Source: RGIG8767 sp964531805
GTDB lineage: Bacteria; Bacillota; Clostridia; Lachnospirales; Lachnospiraceae
DNA: 15,498 nucleotides
NCBI GenBank assembly: GCA_964531805.1
Contig: CAZHGE010000068.1
Location: 1-15,498, forward strand
Direction of reading: 5' to 3'
How positions within the stretch are numbered: the first letter of the stretch is position 1; each line of letters opens with the position of its first letter. The notes beneath the pieces are model-generated. The model worked only from the letters and a program-made list of their open reading frames with translations. It did no database searches and was not told the origin of the DNA. The translations under genes were made by a program, and so were the position numbers. Below are positions 1 through 7,195 of this stretch, piece after piece.

Positions 1-62
1 GTCTTTTATGATATTAAAGTATATAATAATATCACAAAACAAATATAACGTGTTTTAAATAT

Positions 63-620
63 TATGAATTACTTTTTTCGGATCCACCTGTACAAAAGAT
101 AAAGCGAAAATTAAAACATATCATTAAGACTCCCGGCGGGAATGTTTCCTATGAAGTTCCTGTGCTGGATGTACAGGAGTATGATTTAGATACCATTTTT
201 GAAAAAGGACTATATTTCCTACTACCCTTTTATATTTTCCGTTATGAAAAAGAGTTTGGTTCTATTTCCAAAGATTCGGAGAAACTTGAAGAATTAAAAC
301 TTACATATGTCGATATTGAGCAACGTCTAGAACAGGTGAAACTCGAAGGAAAAATTGACGAATATACCAAAAGAAATATTATGGAAATGTCCCTGCACGT
401 CCTGCGAAAACTTGCGGCGGGCAGGGATCACATCATAGAGGAGGTATCAAGTGTTATGGGTGGAAATGTATTACAAACGGAAGCGCATACGATTTTGAAG
501 CAAGGTGCATTAAGTACACTCGCTAGTCTTGTGACAAAAGGTCTCATTTCAATCAAAGATGCCGCTGCGGAACTTGGTGTATCTGAAACGGAATTTTGCC
601 AAAGAATGAATGCCTTATAG
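63..620 (+). pseudogene. 5'-truncated remnant of an Rpn/PD-(D/E)XK nuclease family putative transposase
   Basis: This is the only plausible protein-coding trace on the plus strand. The frame is open from 30 to the TAG at 618-620. From about position 78 it reads like the C-terminal half of the Rpn-type PD-(D/E)XK nuclease/putative transposase family, with the segments TPGGNVSYEVPVLDVQEY and IFEKGLYFLLPFYIFRYEK, then a charged coiled-coil-like stretch and a short C-terminal helix-turn-helix-like tail. The N-terminal nuclease core carrying the catalytic acidic and lysine residues is missing. Upstream DNA is very AT-rich with in-frame stops at 9, 15, 24 and 27. The first candidate start in the family-like part is a GTG at 162 without a ribosome site, so a functional start is unlikely. 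Family assignment is from recalled sequence patterns. I infer a decayed insertion remnant, though a short expressed C-terminal fragment cannot be excluded. Confidence 0.7.
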
Positions 621-713
621 AAGAGCCACCTTGCCAAATTATTCAAACTATATTTTACTAAAAATTTGTAAATACTTGGGATTACCCACATATGCCAAAA
701 CTAAACAATGCCA

Positions 714-743
714 CGCTTCGCGAGCCATCTTATTGGACTAAAT
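714..743 (+). repeat. Intergenic repeat, degenerate copy (matches 9521-9550)
   Basis: This 30 bp stretch matches 9521-9550 at 26 of 30 positions, including the words GCGAGCCA and CTTATTGG. In the galK copy the left part is a perfect 7-bp GC-rich hairpin. Here its left arm has lost a few bases, leaving CGCTTCGCG, so the hairpin is degraded. As in the other copy, an inverted repeat follows directly on the right (744-778). A 10-base fragment, GAGCCACCTT, also occurs at 623-632, which may be another broken copy. Confidence 0.6.
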
Positions 744-778
744 TGGGCATATAGAAATTTTTTCTTTCTATATGCCCA
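744..778. repeat. Perfect 14-bp inverted repeat
   Basis: The arms TGGGCATATAGAAA (744-757) and TTTCTATATGCCCA (765-778) are perfectly complementary and enclose a 7-nt T-rich loop. The repeat abuts the CTTATTGG-containing repeat on its left. It lacks a U-run after the stem on either strand, so it is not a typical intrinsic terminator. Its arm sequence GGGCATA reappears in the second inverted repeat at 873-918. Confidence 0.75.
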
Positions 779-789
779 TAAAATTTGCA

Positions 790-872
790 TTATGTAAACT
801 ATTTTATGCCTTTTGAACTAAAATTTTACAGTTATGTAAACTTTTTCGAAGTTTTTTAAGTGTTATGTAACC
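790..872 (+). repeat. Three direct copies of TTATGTAA(A/C)C
   Basis: TTATGTAAAC occurs at 790-799 and 832-841, and TTATGTAACC at 863-872. The start-to-start spacings are 42 and 31 bp. All three lie between the two inverted repeats. They could be protein-binding sites or debris of a mobile element. Nothing in the sequence decides between these. Confidence 0.6.
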
Positions 873-918
873 TTGTTTTGGGCATAATACACATATTTTT
901 TTGTATATGCCCAAACAA
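873..918. repeat. Imperfect long inverted repeat sharing GGGCATA arms
   Basis: The left arm (873-891) and right arm TTGTATATGCCCAAACAA (901-918) pair over about 17 bp, with two single-base bulges and an AT-rich loop. It shares GGGCATA with the 744-778 element. The third TTATGTAACC copy directly abuts its left arm. No U-run follows on either strand. Confidence 0.6.
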
Positions 919-1004
919 ACTAAATATCCTATCGAAGCCTCTTAATTTCAGCGAAATTTCTCATAGAAATACGCCCAAACAATCTAAAATGTCCACCAGA
1001 ACAC

Positions 1005-1142
1005 CCCAACCAGGCTGTTTCTTATTCAATCACTCTCATACTACAGGCTGCTTCATATCCAATAAGCCTCCTATTACAGACCTGTTTCCTTATCTAGTCA
1101 GCCTCATACTACAATCTACTTTCCTTACCCAATCAACCTCAT
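1005..1142 (-). repeat. Degenerate 33-35 bp tandem repeat starting inside the 3' end of rseP
   Basis: On the minus strand four tandem units can be read: 1142-1108 (35 nt), 1107-1073 (35 nt), 1072-1040 (33 nt) and 1039 to about 1005. The first unit begins with the last codons of rseP, ATG AGG TTG ATT GGG TAA. The second begins ATG AGG CTG ACT AGA TAA and the fourth ATG AGA GTG ATT GAA TAA. The third is decayed to AGG AGG CTT ATT GGA TAT. Each unit continues with a similar GGAAAC-GCCTGTAGT-like 3' half. The gene end and its stop codon therefore appear to have been copied downstream several times and then diverged. Confidence 0.75.
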
Positions 1143-2177
1143 AATATCGTTATACATAACAAATACCATCAGAATCATCAAGGCTACAAAGCCAGCGAAG
1201 TGAACCATACCCTCTTTTTCCGGTGGGATGGGCTTGCCGCGGATAGCTTCAATCAATAAGAATACAAGACGGCCGCCATCCAATGCAGGAAGTGGCAATA
1301 AATTCATTACGCCCAAGTTCACACTGAGAAGCAATGCAATATTTAACATATTGATCACCACAATACCAATTCCATATGGAGCTGCCTGTTCGGACACATC
1401 TCCAATGATTTGTGCCACACCAATCGGTCCGGATACATCGTCCTTGCTTCCGTTACCGGAAACTAACATTTCCAGGGCTTTCACTGTGGATTTCAGGCAG
1501 TAACGCACTTCATAATAAGAATATTTGAAGATATTTCCGTTGCGGCAGTCCACATACTCCTGATAGCCGTTGAGACCAAGCATATATCTGCCTTCTTCTT
1601 CGTTATATTTCGGGCTGATGGTTACCGTATGAGACTCTCCCTCACGCTCATAGGTAATCTCCATCGGTTTATCTTTATTTAGATAAGTATACAGAGGTAC
1701 TTCACTAGCCAGGTAAACACGTTCCCCATCCATATGGGTAATGACGTCGCCTGACTGCATGCCAACTTCTGCTACCGGATAGCCTTCCATAACATTCTGC
1801 ACCACAGGTTTGCTGGAACCACAGAACCATACCACGATCATAGCAAGCAAAAATCCAAGGATAAAATTAAATAATGGCCCTGCTACAACCGTTGAGATTC
1901 TTGCCCACACATTGGCTGCTGGGAAAGCGCCTTCGTCATAGGTCTTGCCCTCAGCGCCACCCAAGTCATCTTCTCCATCAAATACACAGGCACCACCAAT
2001 TGGCAGTAAACGAAGACAATATTCTGTTTCGCCTTTCTTAAAATGAAGCAGCTTCGGTCCCATACCAATGGCAAATTCATTTACCCGGATGCCATTTACC
2101 TTTGCCAGTAAAAAATGACCAAATTCATGGGCAATTACTACAAGCCCAAATATCAATACAAAATATACAAGTGTCAC
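1125..2177 (-). CDS. rseP: Site-2 family intramembrane zinc metalloprotease RseP
   Basis: RseP-type site-2 proteases cut membrane-spanning substrates such as anti-sigma factors inside the membrane. The 350-residue product carries the zinc motif HEFGH at residues 17-21 within the first membrane segment. A second segment lies around 94-119, a PDZ-like domain at about 122-195, and the second metal-ligand motif NLLPLPALDGG at 292-302 precedes the last membrane helices. Length and order fit the family. The start is GTG at 2177, seven bases after AGAGG. It lies 16 nt downstream of dxr and is the last gene of the cluster. Its final codons are the first unit of a downstream tandem repeat. The specific substrate cannot be inferred. 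Confidence 0.93.
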   Translation of the reverse strand: MTLVYFVLIFGLVVIAHEFGHFLLAKVNGIRVNEFAIGMGPKLLHFKKGETEYCLRLLPIGGACVFDGEDDLGGAEGKTYDEGAFPAANVWARISTVVAGPLFNFILGFLLAMIVVWFCGSSKPVVQNVMEGYPVAEVGMQSGDVITHMDGERVYLASEVPLYTYLNKDKPMEITYEREGESHTVTISPKYNEEEGRYMLGLNGYQEYVDCRNGNIFKYSYYEVRYCLKSTVKALEMLVSGNGSKDDVSGPIGVAQIIGDVSEQAAPYGIGIVVINMLNIALLLSVNLGVMNLLPLPALDGGRLVFLLIEAIRGKPIPPEKEGMVHFAGFVALMILMVFVMYNDIMRLIG

Positions 2178-2193
2178 TCTTTCACCTCTATAA

Positions 2194-3339
2194 TTAATTT
2201 AATTTTGATTTAATAAACTCATAGCATTCCTGTTCTGCTTCCAAAATCTGTTCAACGGTAGGATTTTCTATCATTTTATGATTCTCCATGGATGCACGAA
2301 TCAATTCATAAATCTGTAAAAACTTGATTTTATTATCTAAGAACAACGCTACAGCCCTTTCATTTGCTGCATTAAATACAGTTGGCATACTTCCACCGAT
2401 GCGAGATGCTTCATATGCCATGGACAAACCTTCAAAGGTATCCATATCCGGTTTTTCAAAGGTCATATTAGCCAGTGCAAAAAAATCAATGGTGTTATTT
2501 TTCATTGGCAGACGTTTTGGATAAAACAGCGCATACTGGATTGGCAGTTTCATATCCGGCACACCCATCTGACCGATTACCGCTCCATCCTTAAACTGTA
2601 CTGCTGAATGTAAAATACTCTGCGGCTGAATTAATACCTGAATTTGATCCAAATCCACATCAAACAACCACTTCGCTTCAATGACTTCCAAGCCTTTATT
2701 GACAAGAGAAGCGGAATCAATGGTAATCTTACGTCCCATGGACCAGTTTGGATGCTTTAAGGCATCCGCTGCTGTCATATTCACCAGTTCTTCTTTCTTT
2801 TTCCCACGGAATGGTCCACCGGAAGCCGTCAAGAGAATCTTATCAATTCCTTCTTTATCCTGACCTTGTAAGGACTGAAAAATAGCACTATGCTCACTAT
2901 CTACTGGCAGAATGGATACGCCCATCTTCTTTGCCAGCGGCATAATGATATGTCCTGCTGTAACGAGAGTTTCTTTATTAGCAAGGGCAATATCCTTACC
3001 TGCTTCGATGGCTGCAATGGTCGGACGGATACCAATCATGCCTACAATGGCCGTTACCAAAATATCTGATTCAGGCATGGCTGCGATTTCCAAAAGACCA
3101 TCCATTCCATACACTACTTTTGTATCCGTATCAGCCACAGCTGTCTTTACTATTCTTCCCGCTACTTCATCCCACATACATGCAATCAGTGGATGAAATT
3201 CACGGATCTGTTCTTCCATTAACTTTGCATTTGTGCCAGCTGCTAAAGCAACTACATTTAAGCCTTCCTGTTCTCTGACAATTTCCAAGGTCTGTGTACC
3301 GATAGAACCAGTAGAACCTAAAACTGCAATATTCTTCAT
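2194..3339 (-). CDS. dxr: 1-deoxy-D-xylulose 5-phosphate reductoisomerase
   Basis: DXR rearranges and reduces DXP to 2-C-methyl-D-erythritol 4-phosphate with NADPH. This is the first committed step of the MEP isoprenoid pathway, in the cytoplasm. The 381-residue protein has the NADPH-binding loop GSTGSIG at 8-14, NKE at 121-123, metal ligands D147 and E149 in VDSEH, and the N214-K215-E218 group in SLVNKGLEVIE, all matching the family. I place the start at the ATG at 3339. AAAGGA lies seven bases upstream of it, whereas the in-frame ATG at 3345 is almost on top of that site. It sits between cdsA and rseP with short gaps (32 and 16 nt), consistent with one operon. Its product feeds the pathway that supplies UppS, encoded two genes upstream. 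Confidence 0.96.
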   Translation of the reverse strand: MKNIAVLGSTGSIGTQTLEIVREQEGLNVVALAAGTNAKLMEEQIREFHPLIACMWDEVAGRIVKTAVADTDTKVVYGMDGLLEIAAMPESDILVTAIVGMIGIRPTIAAIEAGKDIALANKETLVTAGHIIMPLAKKMGVSILPVDSEHSAIFQSLQGQDKEGIDKILLTASGGPFRGKKKEELVNMTAADALKHPNWSMGRKITIDSASLVNKGLEVIEAKWLFDVDLDQIQVLIQPQSILHSAVQFKDGAVIGQMGVPDMKLPIQYALFYPKRLPMKNNTIDFFALANMTFEKPDMDTFEGLSMAYEASRIGGSMPTVFNAANERAVALFLDNKIKFLQIYELIRASMENHKMIENPTVEQILEAEQECYEFIKSKLN

Positions 3340-3357
3340 AAACATATCCTTTCACGC

Positions 3358-3373
3358 AATAACACGCGTTATT
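3358..3373. other. Small hairpin across the cdsA stop codon
   Basis: AATAAC (3358-3363) and GTTATT (3368-3373) form a 6-bp stem with a 4-nt loop that overlaps the cdsA stop. It has no U-run and is weak, so it is more likely chance or a minor mRNA feature than a terminator. Confidence 0.3.
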
Positions 3374-4184
3374 AAATCATGTAATACACAAGAAAATAAA
3401 TCATTGGCGCCGTTACAATCACACTGTCAAAACGATCCATAATACCACCGTGTCCCGGAATCAGAGTACCATAATCCTTAATCTCATAATTACGCTTGAT
3501 ACCGGATGCTGCCAAATCTCCAATCTGTGAGATTACACTTCCAAGTGCTCCTAAAATAGAACATACCACAATCAAATTCACTTCCTGGCCCACCTTGGTA
3601 GAGAAAATATAACCAAATAAAGCTCCTGCTAAAGCAGAACCTGCAACACCGCCAATACTGCCTTCAATCGATTTCTTCGGACTTAAAACAGGCGCTAATT
3701 TTTGCTTTCCTAAGAGCATTCCCGTAAAGTATGCAAAAGTATCACTAATCCATGAACTTACAAATACCATCCATACCAGATATATTCCATACTCTGTCAT
3801 GCGTATGCGGTAAATAAATGAAAACATGAGTGGTGCATACAATACACAGAAAAATGTTGCCATAATCTGACTAGCATGGAACTTAGGAAATGTAAATACA
3901 TATACACCCAGTATTGCCAAAAAGAATAGGATTACCCATAAGAGGATAAACATATCATCACTGGTAGCAGCTGTTAAGACATACAGAAATATAATCGCGA
4001 TATAACTTATTATTTCCAATGCGTTGAACTTTTTTTCTCCATGAATCTGACATACCTTCGCCAATTCATGGAATGCGATACAGGAAATCGCAAGCAGTGT
4101 TGCCGCCAAAACATATCCACCTGAAAGAATTGTGACAAGTGCAATAACTGCTAAAACCGCTCCGCTAATACATCTAGTTAACAC
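3372..4184 (-). CDS. cdsA: Phosphatidate cytidylyltransferase (CDP-diacylglycerol synthase)
   Basis: CdsA makes CDP-diacylglycerol from CTP and phosphatidic acid, the branch point for membrane phospholipids. The 270-residue protein is largely hydrophobic, with about eight predicted membrane segments. It ends with the family signature at residues 227-253: SGIKR, then KD, then PGHGGIMDRFD with its metal-binding aspartates. The start is a GTG at 4184, seven bases after GGAGGA. That ribosome site lies inside the last codons of uppS, and only three bases separate the uppS stop from this start, so the two genes are probably translationally coupled. The usual partner dxr follows after 32 nt. Confidence 0.95.
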   Translation of the reverse strand: MLTRCISGAVLAVIALVTILSGGYVLAATLLAISCIAFHELAKVCQIHGEKKFNALEIISYIAIIFLYVLTAATSDDMFILLWVILFFLAILGVYVFTFPKFHASQIMATFFCVLYAPLMFSFIYRIRMTEYGIYLVWMVFVSSWISDTFAYFTGMLLGKQKLAPVLSPKKSIEGSIGGVAGSALAGALFGYIFSTKVGQEVNLIVVCSILGALGSVISQIGDLAASGIKRNYEIKDYGTLIPGHGGIMDRFDSVIVTAPMIYFLVYYMI

Positions 4185-4187
4185 TAC

Positions 4188-4895
4188 TTATTCCTCCTTA
4201 ATACCGCCGTATTTTCTATCTCTTTGATTATATGCTTCGATAGCCTTTTCCAATTCTTCCTTTGAAAAATCAGGCCAAGCCACCGGTGTAAAATAAAATT
4301 CTGTATAAGCATTCTGCCATAATAAAAAATTGGAGATTCTCTGCTCGCCACAGGTACGGATGAGTAAATCCGGTGACGGAAGACCTCTTGTATCCAAATG
4401 GTCTTCAATTACCTGTTCTGTAATGTCTTCTGGCTGTAACTCGCCTGCTTTTACCATTCCAGCTACTTCCTGGACTGCCCGGCGCAGTTCATCCCTGCCA
4501 CCATAATTAATTGCAATCTGGAAATGAAGACCTGTATTATTTTTCGTTGCTTCTTCCAAATCTGCAATTTTTTCCTGAATATCCGCATCCAATCTTGTCT
4601 TATCTCCGATTACACGGACACACATATTATTCTGATTAGCACGCTTTTTACAGTTAACCATATAATTACGAAGCAGTTTCATAAGAGCCGCTACCTCGTC
4701 ATCAGGACGGCTCCAGTTCTCCGTAGAAAACGCATATACGGTAAAATACTCAATTCCCATGTTATAGGTAATCTCACACATGTCTTCTACTACTTTAGCC
4801 CCCTGAACATGTCCAAATGTTCTTGGTTTGCCATGCTGTTTTGCCCATCTTCCATTTCCATCCAATATGATTGCCACATGTTTTGGAATATTCAT
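4188..4895 (-). CDS. uppS: Isoprenyl (undecaprenyl) diphosphate synthase, cis-prenyltransferase
   Basis: UppS condenses isopentenyl diphosphate with farnesyl diphosphate in cis to make the C55 carrier lipid for peptidoglycan and teichoic acid synthesis. The 235-residue protein has the catalytic motif DGNGRWA starting at D12, FSTENW at 56-61, INYGGRDEL at 129-137, and the pyrophosphate-binding R180 and R186 in IRTCGEQRISNF. The cysteine at 182 is at a position that varies in the family. The ATG at 4895 has only a weak, distant purine run (AAAGGG, 12 nt away). It follows a 173-nt gap after frr and couples tightly to cdsA. Its start may be controlled through the structured leader, but that is inference. 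Confidence 0.95.
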   Translation of the reverse strand: MNIPKHVAIILDGNGRWAKQHGKPRTFGHVQGAKVVEDMCEITYNMGIEYFTVYAFSTENWSRPDDEVAALMKLLRNYMVNCKKRANQNNMCVRVIGDKTRLDADIQEKIADLEEATKNNTGLHFQIAINYGGRDELRRAVQEVAGMVKAGELQPEDITEQVIEDHLDTRGLPSPDLLIRTCGEQRISNFLLWQNAYTEFYFTPVAWPDFSKEELEKAIEAYNQRDRKYGGIKEE

Positions 4896-4960
4896 ATCTT
4901 TACCATACCCTTTCCCTGCTCTAATCAGAGTTCTTTTAATATCATTTGCACATACGTTTC

Positions 4961-5057
4961 TTATCTCATAAAACGAGATAAAGAGAGGACAAGCCTTTTC
5001 GTCTGCCCCCTCCTATTATTTTCATTTATATTTCACATGCATTTCTCCGTGAAATAT
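4961..5057 (-). other. Structured frr-uppS intergenic leader: two hairpins and an orphan SD-like run
   Basis: The 173-nt gap between frr and uppS is the longest within the core cluster. It has a 9-bp hairpin (5028-5036 with 5049-5057) that starts 11 bases after the frr stop, and a 7-bp hairpin (4961-4967 with 4975-4981). Between them, on the minus strand, is a strong AGGAGGGGGC run (about 5006-5015) with no suitably spaced start. Neither hairpin has a U-run, so they are not standard terminators. Possible roles are mRNA processing or control of uppS. Confidence 0.4.
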
Positions 5058-5068
5058 TTTACCTGACA

Positions 5069-5620
5069 TTATACTGTCATGATTTCTTTTGATTTTGCAT
5101 CAATTGCAGCGTCAATATCTTTGATAAACTGATCTGTAATCTTCTGAAGTTTGTCTGTTAATTCTTTGATTTCATCTTCAGAAACTTCTTCCTTTGCCAG
5201 TTTTTTGAAAGCATCATTGCCATCACGACGGATGTTACGGATTGCAACCTTTGCATCTTCGCCTTTTTTCTTAACATCCTTAACAAGATCTTTTCTGCGT
5301 TCCTCTGTTAATTCCGGGAAAACAAGGCGGATTACCGCACCGTCGTTAGAAGGTGTAATTCCAATATCTGACATCATGATTGCTTTCTCAATGTCCTTAA
5401 TCAATGTTTTTTCCCAAGGTGCAATCTGAATCATACGAGGTTCTGGAACGGAAATATTACCAACCTGCTGGATTGGTGTAGGTGTTCCATAATAATCAAC
5501 CTTTACTTTATCTAATACATGAGGATTGGCACGGCCGGCACGGATTGTCTGATAATCTCCTTCTAAATGTGATAAAGCCTTTGCCATTTTGTCATTATAA
5601 ACTTCTAATCTTGCGTCCAT
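5069..5620 (-). CDS. frr: Ribosome recycling factor
   Basis: RRF works with EF-G to split post-termination ribosomes so they can be reused. The 183-residue product is close to the usual family length. It has the expected layout: a helix with RAGRANPHVLDKVKVDYYG at about 27-45, the head domain with TPIQQVGNISVPEPRMIQI, then the long helical bundle with RRKDLVK and NIRRDGN. The ATG at 5620 lies six bases after AGAGGG. It follows pyrH after 58 nt, the widespread bacterial pyrH-frr pairing. Nothing unusual is seen in the protein. Confidence 0.97.
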   Translation of the reverse strand: MDARLEVYNDKMAKALSHLEGDYQTIRAGRANPHVLDKVKVDYYGTPTPIQQVGNISVPEPRMIQIAPWEKTLIKDIEKAIMMSDIGITPSNDGAVIRLVFPELTEERRKDLVKDVKKKGEDAKVAIRNIRRDGNDAFKKLAKEEVSEDEIKELTDKLQKITDQFIKDIDAAIDAKSKEIMTV

Positions 5621-5678
5621 ATTATACCCTCTCTTTATTTATATATTTACATTTTTACATCGAATCATATTCCTTCGA

Positions 5679-6374
5679 CTAAACCGTTACCTTCGTTCCC
5701 TTGAACTCACCTTTTACGGTATTTACAATGCTGTTTTCTTCATTCAGACCAAATACCCACATCGGCATCTTGTTATCTCTTGCCAAAATGGATGCTGTCA
5801 TATCCACCACCTGAAGATTTTTCTCTACCACTTCATCAATGGAAACCACATCATATTTCTTAGCATCCGGATTGGTCTTTGGATCAGAATCGTATACACC
5901 ATCAATTGCCTTCGCAAGTAAAATAACATCTGCTTCTACTTCAATGGCACGGAGTACAACGCCTGTGTCAGTCGAAAAATAAGGATGCCCTGTTCCACCT
6001 GCAAAAAAGACTACTTGTCCAGCTTCAAAATATTTATTCGCTCTGTCTTTTGAAAACAGTTTTGTGAAAGAACCACATTCAAAAGGTGTCAGAATATTAG
6101 TCAACATTCCAACAGAACGGAAAATCTCAGATACGTAAATACAATTCATAATTGTAGCTAACATACCAATCTGGTCAGCTTTGGTACGATCAATATTTTC
6201 ACTGGTACGTCCCCGCCAGAAATTACCGCCACCGATTACGATACCTACCTGAATCCCATCGTCTACTAACTGTTTTACCTGAAGGGCCACCTTACGGACC
6301 GTTTCTTCATCAAATCCAGTCTTTTTCTCTCCTGCAAGAGCTTCACCACTCAGCTTTAATAAAATTCGCTTCAC
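5679..6374 (-). CDS. pyrH: UMP kinase
   Basis: PyrH phosphorylates UMP to UDP with ATP for RNA, DNA and cell-wall nucleotide sugars. The 231-residue protein belongs to the amino-acid kinase fold. It has KLSGEAL at 7-13, the nucleotide-binding GGGNFWRG at 48-55, GGTGHPYFSTDT at 126-137, and DGVYDSDPK at 158-166. The start is GTG at 6374, seven bases after AAGGAG. An in-frame TAA five codons upstream rules out a longer form, so it lacks the roughly ten extra N-terminal residues of some homologues. It begins the core pyrH-frr-uppS-cdsA-dxr-rseP run, 90 nt after the bactofilin gene. No strong promoter is obvious in that gap. Confidence 0.96.
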   Translation of the reverse strand: MKRILLKLSGEALAGEKKTGFDEETVRKVALQVKQLVDDGIQVGIVIGGGNFWRGRTSENIDRTKADQIGMLATIMNCIYVSEIFRSVGMLTNILTPFECGSFTKLFSKDRANKYFEAGQVVFFAGGTGHPYFSTDTGVVLRAIEVEADVILLAKAIDGVYDSDPKTNPDAKKYDVVSIDEVVEKNLQVVDMTASILARDNKMPMWVFGLNEENSIVNTVKGEFKGTKVTV

Positions 6375-6464
6375 GTCAGTTCTCCTTTATTCTGGTTTAT
6401 TCTATTTATTACAAATAGCACTAAGCGCCAGCAGACTCTGCCAGTCGTCTTATCCAACAATCCA

Positions 6465-7169
6465 TTAATCACGGAAGAAGTTAGAAGGACTTACTTCTGC
6501 GTAACACTGTGAACAGAGACCTTCAATTACCGCACCATTATTGATCTGCACGGATTTGGATTTGATATTACCCATAACAATAGCAGATGCATCTAAAACA
6601 ACAGGACCTTTTACATCAATGTCACCTTTTACCGCCCCTGCAATTACTGCACTTGTTGCAAAAATATTACCACGGATTACAGACTCCGAACCAATTTTTA
6701 CGTTGCCTAAACTTGTGATATCACCCGTTACCTTTGCACGCTGGGCATATACTTCTGCCGCCTCTGAATTACCTGTAATACTTCCAGTTACATTTAACTT
6801 GCCAAGAACCTTAATATTACCGTTAACGCTGCCAAATAAATCTAAAGAACCGTCAGCCTCTAAATCTCCATTTACAATCATATTTTTTGTAATGGTAGAT
6901 ACCTCATTAGATGCAACTACACCTTTATCTTCCATCGGTTCAGATTCATAAACTGGTGAAACAGACACTGGTTCTTCTACCACTGTTTCCTGATGCAATG
7001 CTACTAATTCTTCTTCAAATTCAGCTTCTGCTTTTTCTAATAAAGCCTCAGCTGCTGAAGTTTCTTCCACTGCTTCTTCTACAGTTTCTTCTAATTCTAA
7101 CTCATCGTCCGGTACTAATTCATTTACTGCCTGTGACAAGTCCTCTTTTAATTCCGAAAAAAATCCCAT
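6465..7169 (-). CDS. Bactofilin (polymer-forming cytoskeletal protein)
   Basis: Bactofilins self-assemble without nucleotides into filaments that scaffold envelope enzymes. Residues 91-222 show the bactofilin pattern: repeated beta-strand rungs with alternating hydrophobics and glycines such as VNGDLEADGSLDLFGSVNG and VTGDITSLGNVKIG. The first 90 residues form a long acidic, glutamate-rich extension, probably disordered. A short amphipathic start, MGFFSELKEDL, could touch the membrane. A CxxC pair (C219, C222) closes the domain. The ATG at 7169 lies seven bases after GGAGGA. The gene is 26 nt downstream of the deacetylase gene, so the two are probably co-transcribed. The link to peptidoglycan modification is inferred from context. 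Confidence 0.9.
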   Translation of the reverse strand: MGFFSELKEDLSQAVNELVPDDELELEETVEEAVEETSAAEALLEKAEAEFEEELVALHQETVVEEPVSVSPVYESEPMEDKGVVASNEVSTITKNMIVNGDLEADGSLDLFGSVNGNIKVLGKLNVTGSITGNSEAAEVYAQRAKVTGDITSLGNVKIGSESVIRGNIFATSAVIAGAVKGDIDVKGPVVLDASAIVMGNIKSKSVQINNGAVIEGLCSQCYAEVSPSNFFRD

Positions 7170-7195
7170 TTTTCTGTCCTCCGTTTTCTATCTGT

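Larger units (their letters stand above)
621..1124. other. Long non-coding, repeat-rich intergenic region
   Basis: This roughly 500 bp stretch lies between the end of the nuclease remnant and the rseP stop. No credible gene is visible. An open frame at 860-1144 (+) has no family resemblance, no good ribosome site, and runs antisense through the tandem repeat. The region holds inverted repeats at 744-778 and 873-918, three direct copies of TTATGTAA(A/C)C, a degenerate copy of a repeat also present near galK, and the rseP tail repeats. Several GGGCATAT-like words recur (about 692, 745, 773, 880, 906 and 971). No classical terminator with a U-run was found downstream of rseP. I infer a mosaic of mobile-element or intergenic-repeat debris. 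Confidence 0.7.

Noticed and set aside
428..691. 87-residue open frame on the minus strand
   Set aside because: It is a shadow of the Rpn-family remnant, which has the recognisable protein signal.
744..778. Intrinsic terminator
   Set aside because: The stem is perfect but no U-run follows on either strand, and it lies over 340 nt from the rseP stop.
1005..1142. CRISPR array
   Set aside because: The units are contiguous and degenerate with no spacers, and they begin inside a coding sequence.
860..1144. 94-residue open frame on the plus strand
   Set aside because: It runs antisense through the rseP tail repeat, has no ribosome site and no family resemblance, and its composition reflects the repeats.
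4341..4361. UppS RTCGEQ with Cys in place of the common Ser as an active-site defect
   Set aside because: That position is Ser or Gly in known UppS proteins; the essential arginines and serine (R180, R186, S188) are intact.
4524..5066. 180-residue open frame on the plus strand opposite uppS and the frr-uppS gap
   Set aside because: It is antisense to a certain gene, rich in Cys/Phe/Ile as expected for a shadow frame, and has no ribosome site.
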